Source: Leptasterias polaris
Taxonomy: Eukaryota; Echinodermata; Asteroidea; Forcipulatida; Asteriidae
Assembly (NCBI GenBank): GCA_037783415.1
Contig: JAZGTN010000009.1
Coordinates: 15,004,001-15,068,000, forward strand
Length of the DNA stretch: 64,000 bases
Direction of reading: 5' to 3'
Each line of letters begins with the position of its first letter. Positions within the stretch are counted from its first letter, which is position 1. Positions 45,201 to 55,509 of the stretch are shown here, piece after piece. The notes under the pieces are model-generated. The model had not been told where the DNA came from. It saw only the letters and a list, made by a program, of their open reading frames with translations, and made no database searches. Both the position numbers and the translations under genes were made by a program.

Positions 45201-45770
45201 GAAACACTCATTATAGCAATAATTCTGCCAACATCTCATAAATGGGTTGAGAACAGCAATGCAGAATAATCAGAAGTTGAATGCGGATACAGTGGAAGGA
45301 TTAAGGGATTACAATTCTTTACATGCTATTAGTACACAAGTCCCTTGCTCAGTTGATTAGTTAAAAGGAAAGCCCAGAGAGGCATTGCTATCTGCTATTT
45401 CACTTTATACTAGATATTATTTTTCAATGGTTTTTTTATTATTAATTGTTTGAGTTGCCCTGCCTCACTTATAATTTGCAGATTGGCACTAACATACCAA
45501 AATACCTGGAGGAAAGGTCCCAAAAGCAGCCGCACGTTCTTCTCCTTGGACATGCACTCAGGCCAGATCAGGTGTTTGTGGCATAAGATTCAATTGCTCT
45601 GCCATGCAAGTCGGTCATAGAGGGAGTAGACCTGTGCTTCAAGGCAGTCAAGGAATATCTGGGACTTCATCCAGAAGGCAGTCCAAACTTGATGGGGATG
45701 GCAAACCGGGTGCAGGGGTAACAACCCTTCTAGCACTATCTCCCTAAGGGCTTTCATTGATGCTGCCAAG
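42252..45770 (+). CDS. Exons 2-8 of an uncharacterised multicopy gene (decaying or retained)
   Basis: Seven exons with GT-AG borders: 42252-42391, 42683-42767, 43040-43183, 43887-44053, 44358-44496, 44830-44981 and 45482 to about 45770. Reading phase agrees at every junction except 43183/43887, where a base or a small exon seems to be missing. Motifs in order: VRAILHDMANKAVILKELDA, KITLAKALVKQFPKP, EAWFSPSKGKREASEYLEHR, WLRYNKDPKDTVETYM, EWPRLLDTPGM, QDFRIIYPKHADCMFMKWPE, IGTNIPKYLEERSQKQPHVL, then LPCKSVIEGVDLCFKA. A TAA after DQVFVA interrupts the last exon. I recall similar uncharacterised proteins in invertebrates and fish, function unknown. It may belong to the same mobile unit as the 37.7-39.6 kb coding sequence. 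Confidence 0.65.
43221..43288 (+). repeat. 34-bp G-rich tandem duplication in intron
   Basis: Two exact 34-bp copies start at 43221 and 43255 (GATATACAGAGCCGGGGAGG). Each ends in GGTGGGAGGGGTGGG; with the GGGG before it this makes four G-runs with short loops, a possible quadruplex. It lies about 40 bp after the donor of the 43040-43183 exon. Confidence 0.85.
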
Positions 45771-45819
45771 TGTGAGTGTTGAAGAATTTGTTTGAGGTCT
45801 GATCCTTTGTTTGAAGGAA

Positions 45820-46206
45820 GGTGCTGTATACGTTTGGTAATTGAAGCCTGCTGATTATGTTAATCCTATATAAATGTAGGTATAAAACTAACCTATGAAA
45901 GTTTTTAATTCAAAGGTTGGTCGTGTTTTTGAGTTATCACCGAAAAACCCGAGCAAATATTTCCACACAGGAAGAAAATTCCCTATAGGAATACACAGTC
46001 TGAGAAGCGTTACAGCCGAAACGCTTCTCAGATTCAATTTTTTTTCCGGAATATAAAAAGTGATATATTTTTCCACAACCGTAATACTTCAAAGTGAAAA
46101 GTTTCCTCAACATTCATTATACTACCCAAAGCTGCTGTATTTCTTACCAAGTAATTTTTTATTGCCATTAATTTTTAGAGTCATTACCAAACGTATACAG
46201 CGCCTT
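45820..46206. mobile_element. TTAA MITE, family A, second copy (inverted)
   Basis: Inverted ends AGGTGCTGTATACGTTTGGT and the complement of AGGCGCTGTATACGTTTGGT. TTAA follows the right end; the left flank has lost it. The central hairpin CTGAGAAGCGT with its complement lies near 46000-46031. Phrases match 7587-7907 in reverse order. It sits just after the last exon of the 42.3-45.8 kb gene. Confidence 0.85.
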
Positions 46207-46209
46207 TAA

Positions 46210-47040
46210 AGCAAATTCAAAGTTTGAATTTCCAGTCATCTTATCTTGGTATTTGTAAAAAGAGCTTAGTAAATGTTGCTCACATTAGAAGAATGTACTT
46301 GACAAAATTGTAGGGCATTTTGAGATGGTCTATGTAAAATTTAAAAAAAGAGGGAGACAAAAACAATTATCGTGTCAATCTTTACAGGAGCACATAAACA
46401 TTTAATGTGTAAACTTTGAATGTGTAAAAAGTCAATTGTTCATTAACCAGTCTGTCATCTTGGCATTCTGGAATAAAATAGGTTTTTGTTGTGTTAAAAG
46501 GGAACACTTGATTTTGAAATGACTTGGAAAAAAGGTCTTGTTTCAACACTTGCAAAGGAAGCTTTACTGCTGGTTCTTTAATCTTCGGCATTTTGAGAAA
46601 AAACAAATACATGTGCTCACATTGGAAAATGGACAACTGATAAAAAGAAATTGTATGATTAAAAAAAATCCACCATTTTGAAAACATTTTCAGAATCATC
46701 CAAATATTGTCATACTGTTGGAATTAAATATCAGTTTCCAGTTCTCTAATCAGGGCATCGGGACTTTGGTAGTTTTGTGCGAAATAAATAGCTCTGCCAC
46801 TGAAATTTAGAAAAACTCAAATAACTTATAATCATCCTTTTACTTGACTAAAAGTAATCTCGTAGCATACATTTCTTTTCAGATATGGCCACCATGATAC
46901 CTTGGCATATTTATTATAGACAACATTTTGATAAAAGGTGATGTTGAGTATTGTTTGAAAAACAACTAGTATTAAAATCAACAGTAAAAAAAACATGAAC
47001 TATTGATGATTTATTTTTATGTTGTCCTTAAAACACAGCT
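46210..47040. other. Unannotated DNA
   Basis: The 105-codon minus-strand frame at 46382-46699 has no recognisable relatives; I see no supported gene. Confidence 0.4.
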
Positions 47041-47044
47041 ACAT

Positions 47045-47365
47045 GTGAGAAGCAATTAGGAAAAACTGTTTCGAAAACAAACTACAAATTTAGTCATAAT
47101 ATGTAAAAACAATAGTTGGATTTTACTCAAATTTTAGTTATTAGCATGACTGAATCATCCAGTCAGACTGACTGATTTTCAGACTGACTGATTTTCAGTT
47201 CAAGAATGCCTTTTGAAAACACAAAATTAACAACAGATATAGTCATAGTAACTAGAAAAAGTAATCAGATTTGACTCAAATTTTAGTTGTTTAAATGACT
47301 GAATTATCCAGTCTTGACTAGAAAAAACTAGTCGGACTGACTATTTTTCAGTTGCACCCAGCTGA
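47045..47365 (+). repeat. ~145-bp degenerate tandem duplication (AGTCAGACTGACTG)
   Basis: GACTCAAATTTTAGTT, AATGACTGAATTATCCAGTC and GGACTGACTATTTTTCAGTT near 47275-47355 repeat the order seen at 47118-47200 (TACTCAAATTTTAGTT, CATGACTGAATCATCCAGTC, AGACTGACTGATTTTCAGTT). Unknown class. Confidence 0.7.
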
Positions 47366-47788
47366 CCCTTAATTGTTTGTCAAATTTAACTGGTTTCTTA
47401 TCAAATTTGACTAATGTGTTTTTAGAGTGGATACTCAATATTAGCACTCAGTGTTCACACAAAATTTAAGTCTAAATATTTTGCTATGCAAAATTGCTGT
47501 AAAATATCGTTCCCTGCTAACATTACCATGATTAGCCTACATGACCAGGAATTATGAACTTATGCCTGAATCCCAAATAAGTTAGGATTAAAGATCGCTC
47601 AAAATTGAAGAAATGAATGCAAGTGAACTTATTTCTTTCTCATTTTATTTGCTGGCAGAGAAATTCATTACGGAGTAACAAAGCTAGAGTTGCAAATTTG
47701 TTGGTTGTTTTTGCTGTGTACTTTATAACCAACTTCACATAAATGCAGGATATGAACAGGTTTGTCCCTTTTCTTTTTCTTCTCAGGT

Positions 47789-48330
47789 CTCCAGCCAAGT
47801 TTTGGCGACCCAGAGAATTGCAGCTCAAGGACCTACTTCTAATGGTTTTAACTAAGCTGAACCTGGGCTTGCTGAATGGAGATTTGGCTGACTGCAGCCG
47901 GACATTCATGACTTGGATTACAATCCTTGGCTGAGTAGTTAAGGAAGGCAGTGACCATGCCAGGGCAGGAAAGCATCATACCCAATCTTCCGAAAGATTT
48001 TCAGAAGCGTTGAAGGCAATTCCGTGGAATTTTTGACTGCACTAAGATCTTCATACATCATCAACGTAACCTAGAGTTACAAGCTATGACTTATTCAGAC
48101 CACAAGTGAAGTCAAACAACACTACTAAGATATTTGCGTGTATCAGTCCCTGTGGGATAAATAGTTTTGTGTCCAAAGCGATTGGGGTGGGGGGGCAGAA
48201 CCTCAAATAAGGACATTGTCGAGAAGTCGGGTTTTTTAGATTTGGTCTTGTCTCAGGACCAGTACATGGTGGACAAAGGGTTTCCAATCAGGGAGGAACT
48301 GTGATTTCACCACCTTCTAAATCGAAAATC
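47789..48330 (+). pseudogene. DDE-superfamily transposase pseudogene (DDE_Tnp_4-like)
   Basis: The first part has a helical segment LQLKDLLLMVLTKLNLGLLN and DLADCSRTFMTWITIL (47815-47930), as in the helix-turn-helix part of Harbinger/ISL2EU-type transposases. Shifted frames then give FDCTKIFIHH near 48030 (first catalytic D), LQAMTYSDHK near 48080, IVEKSGF near 48220, and DQYMVDKGFPIREEL near 48260-48290 (second catalytic D). The third acidic residue was not found. Stops and frameshifts abound, so it is dead. A possible intron acceptor (TTTCTTCTCAG) precedes the first part. The minus-strand frame at 48084-48287 is its shadow. Confidence 0.7.
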
Positions 48331-48598
48331 GAAAACCATCTCTACTTATTTCATTACACAACATTGGAGATTACAAAGCCCACTCTATTTTTCGTTCAGT
48401 GATACAGACCTTTTGACTAAAAACTAAATATTCTGAAAAAATGAGACTAAAATTTAGCATACATTATAGTGCTGTAAAAGGCAGTGGCACATCACTCAAA
48501 TTAAACAAATCATGATGATGATTATGTTACCACACACAAGGCAAAATGTCATGACATGAACTACATTACTTTTAAAAGTTTGGAAGGGACTCAATAAT

Positions 48599-48738
48599 AA
48601 CCACTGTAGCGGTTTGTGTCCTTTTGGGTCAAAGGCCCCTCGAGAATAACATCATACATGTACTACATCATATCATCGTGCGCGAGATACATGTATCCTG
48701 GCACTTGAGAAGGTCCGAACCGTACCGCTACAGTGGTT
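48599..48738. mobile_element. 140-bp MITE with 15-bp perfect inverted repeats
   Basis: AACCACTGTAGCGGT at the left and ACCGCTACAGTGGTT at the right. No coding content. The target duplication is unclear, so the superfamily is not assigned. Confidence 0.75.
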
Positions 48739-48744
48739 AGTTTT

Positions 48745-50600
48745 TAGTGCCTTCATACAAGTTTTGATGCATCAAGCTGATTGTTTGTAGCTTACTAACT
48801 CCAGTCTTGTGTTGATAAACAATGTATTTCTGAATAAAAAGTTACTTACTGATCACAACTTACAATTTGATAATATGTTTTGCAATCATCAGAAATCCGT
48901 CAACTCAATCTTTCTTTATCAAATATTTCTGGGTCATTTTAAACCAAAAAAGACTTGTGTACACATTATAATCTTCCTATAAAGATGAACAAAGGAACCG
49001 AATTGATAGTGATACACTGGATTTGTTTTATTGTATAATTTAAATTACTTTTTACAATTTGAACAGTACCAAGAATCAAAAGAATCACCAGCTCTTTCTT
49101 TGTGCCACCATGGAGGAAGGACCTTTCTCCATGGTGCCACTTACAGGCAGTCCCCGTTTTTGCAAATATGCCTGAATTAGTTCCCTTTTCCCCATAGGGT
49201 AAAGGTCTTCACGTGTCTCTGCAGCTGCACTAGCGGTACTCCTTGATGCTCAGCTTATTATCAAATAAAACTATAATGGTATTTTAAAAATCGGGCTAAA
49301 TGGTCTACATCATCCAATAAGAAAAGTGGAAACCCTAGTACACAGAGTAGAAGCCAATCCACACCTCCCAAAGTGAATGTGAGTGCTCACAGTCACACGT
49401 ATGGGAATTTAAAAAAATACAATTGTTGTCAAATGAAGTCAGCTTTGAAATGACGTAAATCCCCCAAATAAGAATTGGGGAACAATGTGGGACTAGTTGA
49501 AAGTAAGAACACTCGTTAAAGAATTTTCGCCGGGCTGCAAGGCCTACACAAACAAATTAATATGTAGGCCTAGCTGTGGAACATTTGTCAATATTGTCGA
49601 TCCTCATTTTTGTCCTGATCACAAACAAAATCAGCAAAAAATTATGTTTTTGTGTTAAGTGTTACCATGCAGCAACTGCCATGCAGGCTCCCAAACTGAC
49701 ATTTACAGAAGGCATATCGAGGAGAAATATATCGGGATCGATCAAAAATACAAACCTTTGGGTTCGAAAACTAGGTTTTGTCGGGCTCCCTCAACAACGT
49801 AAGGACAACGACACAATCAATTGCTACAATTGAGTTGGTTCCAGACTAATTTACTCGGATTGGCCCTACGTCGTACATGGGCTAACTTCAAACCAATCAT
49901 GTGCTATTGTTTGTCATCAAATTATTGCCCAATTTCACCCAAAATAAAACAATTTTAAACATCCTACTCACCAACCGATCCTCCTCTCTTGTTATCAATA
50001 ATTAAGTGGGTCTCCTCAATCGCTTCCTTCACCCCAAGTTGAATTTACTCTCCCATCTTTCACCAAACGTGTCAATTTAAAGAAACCAACACAAAGAAAA
50101 GGGAAACAACAAATAGACCCGACCGCACAACCCAGCTAATCTTACTACGCTTCACACTAATTAATTAACAAGCTCACCTATAAAGAGCTGAAGATTGCAA
50201 ATAACAAAGTGAATACTTGTATAATCATGTATAATTAATTTACATACCAGCAATGAAGATGAGATTGAGACTAAATTCTTTATACCAAAAAATAATTACC
50301 AAAGTTATGCCTTTTTACACTCTTGCCATCTGTATCTGTGCGACTACTGTTAAAGCACAACAGCCCCCTCTATCGTTTAACAAAGTCAATCAACCAAACT
50401 TTCTATTATCACAACAACACAAAATGCCCATAGGTATATTAAAATTCAGATTCATTACATTAACATTACAACACTGATGTAGTAAGAGCAAAACTACATG
50501 AAATGTAATGTACACAAAGGCAATTTTTCGGTACATTTGTTTTAGGACATATTATAGTCAACAGGAGTATTTTAATTAGTCCATTATTATTCCTCTACTT
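48745..50600. other. Unannotated DNA
   Basis: About 1.9 kb with no supported gene. Frames at 49576 and 50253 have no recognisable relatives, though the second opens with a hydrophobic, signal-like stretch (MPFYTLAICICATTVKA). Confidence 0.4.
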
Positions 50601-50608
50601 CTTTTAGG

Positions 50609-50769
50609 AGCAATACAAAAACTACCAAATCTGTCCGTTTCGGCCATAGAGGTCTAGAAGGAGATGATGGCGTGGCTGAGGAATGCTGGAGACAGAAATG
50701 GGGGTCGAAAGAAGAGGGAGCAGGCGAAACAACGGGAGGAGAGAGACCTCCAATCAGTTGAAGGATAAT
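50609..50769 (+). CDS. Possible terminal exon, unrecognised
   Basis: After an acceptor-like CTACTTCTTTTAG, one frame reads AIQKLPNLSVSAIEV, a stop, then EMMAWLRNAGDRNGGRKKRE and a basic, glutamine-rich helix ending in a stop at 50767-50769. The arginine/lysine-rich segment looks like protein, but I cannot name it, and the stop would have to be a mutation. Weak call. Confidence 0.2.
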
Positions 50770-51195
50770 CTTCTATGTTTCGCAGCTCCATTATTGCATC
50801 CGTCCCCATTCCAAGTTTTCTGATTCATTGTATGTAATCATCTCTTTTTAAAGAGGTTTGGCTCTGAATCAAGCCTTCCAAAAACAAAATATGGTTATAA
50901 TATAGACATTCGAAAAATTAGTGTGGTACCGTAATGTTTGGCCCAATTTTCTGCATGTACAACAAAATGTATGCTTTTAGAATTTGGAATGTAAAGTATA
51001 GTAGTTCTAAATTATTCAACTCAATTTTCTGTGTATAGAATTTGTTTTAAAATTACAGACCAACTGTTCACACCACGATTTTTGAAAATGTGTTTGATGC
51101 AAAACCTATGATGTATGACCTAGTTAAATATTGCTTCTTGGTCTTGATCTTGATCTTGATATAATACTTGATCAGCTCCTTTCTAGGAACAACAC
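50770..51195. other. Unannotated DNA
   Basis: Nothing recognised except a short TTGATC repetition near 51140-51162, which may be the 3' tail of the following minus-strand LINE. Confidence 0.4.
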
Positions 51196-51199
51196 TCAA

Positions 51200-52020
51200 C
51201 ATGTGGTCAGGTCAGGAGAGAAGAGCTCCTAGTTATATTTATTCGCACCTATGAGTGTGCACCGAAATTTAGTGGGACTACTGGACTAGTGATGCTGGTT
51301 GTTGAGTAGGGGAGTGAATTCCAGTCTTTTGCAGTGTTGGGGAAGTATGACTTATGATGGCGTTGGTTCTTGAAGATGGAATTCTAAGAGTGAGTGGGTT
51401 ATTATGATATCTTGTGGTAACAGCTGTGGGGTCTCTTGAGTTAGTGCAGATGTTCTTCCAGATAAATTTCTACATGGTTGTGCATTTTTTTTTTTTTGCA
51501 TCATGACAAGACTCTGGTTGAGGCGTCTGGATGTCTTGAAGTGAAGGTAGCTGGATTTCTTTCAGCATAGCAGTGACAGAGCTATCCCTGATGTAGTTGT
51601 TTGTAATGAACCGTGCTGCGCGTCTCTGAGTCGCCTCGATTTTCTGAATATTTATATTGGTATGGGGGTCCCAAACTAAGCTGCAGTATTCGACATGGGG
51701 GCGAACAAGACTCGTATTAGTCTTGGCCCAAGACGTCAGTGATCGATAGTGGATAGTGTAATGCACTCGGTTACAACTCGCTACAGCGCGCCCTCTTGTG
51801 GCTTGAATTACCCAGTCAAGTTGGGCAATTCAAGCCACAAGAGGGCGCGCTCTAGCGAGTTGTAACCGAGTGCATTACACTATCTACTATCGACCACTGA
51901 CGTGTTGGGCCAAGACTAGACTCGTATAGGCTTGTGAACTGTTGAAAGTAGTTGGTTCTCGAATGATCTTCTAGTTTTAAAACCATGTTGGCAGCTGTTG
52001 AGAGCCTTGTGTGATCCAGG
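51200..52020 (-). pseudogene. LINE reverse-transcriptase fragment with internal deletion, split by a fold-back element
   Basis: On the minus strand the right part (about 51940-52015) gives CQHGFKTRRSFENQLLSTVH, the start of the RT fingers. The left part jumps to TSLVRPHVEYCSLVWDPHTN and IEATQRRAARFITNNY (51570-51720), the thumb and connection region, so most of the palm is deleted. The extreme 3' part reads KDWNSLP near 51315, a usual C-terminal motif of such LINEs. Jockey/CR1-like by motif. A 200-bp fold-back element sits between the two parts. Inactive. Confidence 0.75.
51718..51917. mobile_element. Fold-back MITE with 9-bp target duplication (Mutator-type?)
   Basis: Long inverted repeats begin TAGTCTTGGCCCAA and continue through TGTAATGCACTCGGTTACAA and GCGCGCCCTCTTGTGGCTTG, leaving a loop of about 20 bp. 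Arms are about 90 bp with few differences. GACTCGTAT lies immediately outside both ends, a 9-bp target duplication as made by Mutator-like transposases. Removing it restores the LINE frame across the site (AYTSLVRPHVEY). Confidence 0.88.
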
Positions 52021-52099
52021 TGACACAATATGTGACTGTAAATTACATATGTTCAATTACTTTGCAGCATAATTATAGAAGTAAGATAGATTGGCCTAT

Positions 52100-52472
52100 C
52101 ATTGGATGTAGACAACCATTTAGGGAATCAGACTACTTCACCTGTCAACAGTCAACAACCAAAAGTTGGACACACCTGTAAGACATCACTTTAATGTTCC
52201 TAATCACTCCATTTCTGTTATGATTTTACAGGGCATTGAGACACTAGGTAACCACAGACAGACTGTCCGTCTGAGTAGGAATAAACTGTGGATAAGGCGC
52301 CTCCATACCATTCAAATCCATGGTTTGAACATCGAAGAAGGTACTCACTAATATCCTTTTGTCTTTACCTTCTCCTTTATCAAACAGTTATCCACTTTTT
52401 AGTCTGCCTTTTTTTCTCCCTCTGTCTACCTTCCATTTTGTCTTTTGTGTTTCCAACTTATTGTGGTTAAAT
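52100..52472 (+). pseudogene. Penelope-like element, 3' end only
   Basis: Encodes HFNVPNHSISVMILQGIETL and LWIRRLHTIQIHGLNIEEG, the C-terminal segment of Penelope-like proteins. It shares this and the 3' flank with 37180-37535. Severe 5' truncation, as expected for target-primed insertion. Its frame is in better condition than the 37-kb copy, whose end is frameshifted. Confidence 0.75.
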
Positions 52473-52474
52473 CT

Positions 52475-53865
52475 TGGACAACTTGTACGAATTAAGAACG
52501 TCAATATGAAGTTTATACTTGGTAGTATTGTTGGATTTGTTCATTGATCAAAAGGGAAAAGTTGTCTCCTTGTGAAGTTTAATGTAATTCATTGAACGTC
52601 GAAGTGTATCATTTGCTTTGTGGCCTAAATTATGACATGAGTTTGGCTAATGAAATGTTGAGATGGCCCGTATAGAAGAGTGAAGTAGTGACGCGATGAG
52701 GGCAAGATTTTACTGGTAACCATCGGTTCAACAGTACCCCACAGTTTTGAAGCGTTTGAAAATCGTCACAGGACGAAGACGTGGAATGATTACTTAAGGC
52801 AGTAAAACATATCGTGTGGTGAGCAGTAATGTAAACTTTGTGTTGAAGTAGAGTATTACAGTGTTTATAGTGACGCGGAGTTAGTAATAATAATTGAAGT
52901 GAATTTTGTTTGTGAACAAAAGTCAGAAAATTGCATATTCATTAGGACCTTTAGTAACCCAGAATATAACAGGTGATTGGAGAAGCATGTAGAACTAACA
53001 AACCGGTATTGATGTCGACGCTTTATATATAATATATAGGCTATACTCCTGTGTATAACAATTTGTTATCTCTTGTTGTAGGTTCGAATCCCGGTAGATA
53101 CATTTCATTATTTGATTGATTACTAACGTTCCATTCCTTTCAACAAGTAAGATACAGGTACACACATTTTCAAAAGAGGGAGACAGAATGGGAAGAGGGG
53201 AGAGAGATGAGTGGAAAGAAGTGCGAAAAAATATTTCTCAAATTGTTTTCTTTATCATTTATTAAAAATCAATTGTGTTTAAACCGGTCTCTTTAAAAAT
53301 TATTTATTTTACAATGTTTGGTCATAACCTAATCGATTGAAAAAACAGTACACTCAACGCATGGATGAAGGACATATAGCTCAAAATAACATTGATTAAC
53401 AAAACATGACTTGTTTCTTAGAATTGGAGGAATGTTTAACGATACGCCCTCTGTCATTTTATCGTATGTAAACCCCTTGTTGGCCAGAGTTAATAATCCA
53501 GAACAAAAATTGTCTAGTAATTTACAAAGCTCTACTATGGCAGCATCGAAAATTGACGCTGGGTATAGATCAGAACGAAAAAACTAAGGCTGCATTTGGT
53601 ACGAGATGAAAATTACTTGATGAAACAAAATAGTTCAATCAGACCATGGTCATGGAGGAATGTTAAGGCTACAGACATTTACAATTTTACCTTTACATTA
53701 AAAATAGCATACAACTTCAATCGTGAAGCTGCACGAACCTGCACATATTTTTCAACTTGTTTCTTTGGGTTTGATTTCATGTAAAATGAAATAACTTGCA
53801 GTTATTTAAAAAGTTGTTATTACAACCGAAAGCATAATACAGAAAAACACCCTCCGAAATGCTCA
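52475..53865. other. Unannotated DNA
   Basis: No supported gene. GTAGGTTCGAATCCCGG at 53080-53096 is a perfect B-box-like string, but no A box or tRNA fold accompanies it. Confidence 0.4.
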
Positions 53866-53869
53866 TTAA

Positions 53870-54065
53870 AGGAGCTCTATACTTCTGGTAAGATACAAAA
53901 CAAAAAAGCTCACAGATTCACACTAAACTTACATGGTTTAAAGATATTGATAGTCGAAAGCTTCCCTTAAAATATTAGTGGCTGAGGTGCTGTAGTTTTT
54001 GAGAAATTAGTAAAACAATATCACGAAAAGACTTTTCGTCTCACTGAGACGAGAAGTCTTTTTTG
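53870..54065 (-). mobile_element. TTAA MITE, family B, partial and inverted
   Basis: TTAA (53866-53869) is followed by AGGAGCTCTATACTTCTGGT. The blocks CACAGATTCACAC, TTGAGAAATTAGTAAAACAA and others match the family B copy at 13900-14254 in reverse. A central hairpin (AAAAGACTTTTCGTCTC against GAGACGAGAAGTCTTTT) closes it. The other half was not found adjacent. Confidence 0.7.
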
Positions 54066-54608
54066 AAGACAATTCGTTGAATGCTGCCCTCACACACTCG
54101 ATAATAGTTGTACATTTTTAATTGGAAAGATTCGCAAATGGTTCATGTTTATGTTACCTCGTACCCAGTAAAATAGGAGAATATCTATTTTGTGTTTGTC
54201 GTGTATAGTGGTGAGCACAGTTTCCGCGCGTGCGAGGTTGTTTGTAGTTGCTGTGTACACACTCGCGTTGTCGATAAAAAATATATTTGCAATCTTCATA
54301 AGTTATACCACGGCTTTTTATCGATGTTAGAGTCTGAAAGGTCAATTTACTAGATCTAAACTGGATTCAACGGTTGCCAATAAACCCAGGAAGAAAATTG
54401 GGGGGCCAAAGTTGACAGAATAGGCCCTAAAACGATCAAAGAGTGCGTCGGTCAAACGCCATGTCAGGTATAGAAAACTTCAAAAGTTGTTTATTAGTAT
54501 TACTTCCAAGTTCCATCCAGTATGAAATTGAAAGGGTCCTGTGTCGTCGGTGCTTGGACCATCTTGGACGTAGGACTAGACTAGGAAGATACCTGGAGAA
54601 GTAAAGCC

Positions 54609-55505
54609 ATGGGACTGAGTCTTTCGAACGATGACCTGGCGAGATTGCTGCTAGATATGCACACACAAGTGAGTTTTCTTTATATAAATCTTGATTATTT
54701 TAATACCAATGTAATGTGACCACTCTGTTCTGTAGGAGGCATTTTGGTTTGCCAGAAATCGTGGGCCTATTTTGATAGTGTCAAAGTGTGCCATTTGATT
54801 GAATGAAAAGGCTCTCTAAGTATTCATACTTTTTAACAGTAAAACAATCACATAATCATAATGCTGCCATGTATTTTTATTTATTTTTATTGATATATAT
54901 TCTTCATTAGGTCTACTTCTTGATTAAATTTAACACAAACAAAAATATTTTTAACTTTTATAGATCTGCTGTCCAATCATCAGTGCCACTGCTACCCCCC
55001 TTTTGAGCCACCGGTAATACGTCAACACCATCGTGGAGTTGGACCAGAAAATGTTGAAGGGGGACATTTCAGAATCTTCCAATGTGTAAGTTTATGTACA
55101 AATTAAAAACTTTTAAAAACGCGAGTTGTTGGCCAACAGCCAAGCACCTATAATTTATTGATTTAAAAAAATGTTTTATGAGAACATACAATGATACATG
55201 TACGTACAGATGTAACCATTACCAGCTGTCCATCAATTACAGTATATCTGTAGTCCCGCCGTATGTAGATCCAGATGACTTTGCAGTTTGTTTGAAAGGA
55301 TGCAATTTCAAATTCTTGTTTGTGTTTATTAACTTAACATGAAGTTAATGTGCATTCAACAAGAAGTACCATGTATGATGTGTACGTGTTAATTTTAGAC
55401 ATGTTGTACAGATTCATTACTTCAACTATTTTTATTTATTTTGTGCATCTTCTGTAGTTCTGTTATTTCTGGAGTTGCACCATTTGAATCACCAACAGAA
55501 AAGTG
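54609..55505 (+). CDS. Candidate three-exon gene start, unrecognised, one internal stop
   Basis: ATG at 54609 (GCCATGG, strong start context) opens MGLSLSNDDLARLLLDMHTQ and ends at CAA|GTGAGT (54668). The next exon (54964-55085, after TTTTATAG, before GTAAGT) continues in phase as CCPIISATATPLLSHR, a TAA at 55015-55017, then YVNTIVELDQKMLKGDISES. The third exon (55458-55505, after TTCTGTAG) joins in phase 2 as VSVISGVAPFESPTEK before GTAGGT. Three phase-consistent exons that read like protein argue for a real gene or recent pseudogene. The stop may be a mutation or a sequencing error. A possible last exon after TTTCAG at 56434 would add four residues. I cannot name a family. Confidence 0.45.
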
Positions 55506-55509
55506 GTAG

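Noticed and set aside
53080..53096. B-box-like string suggesting a tRNA gene
   Set aside because: No A box, acceptor stem or cloverleaf can be formed upstream.
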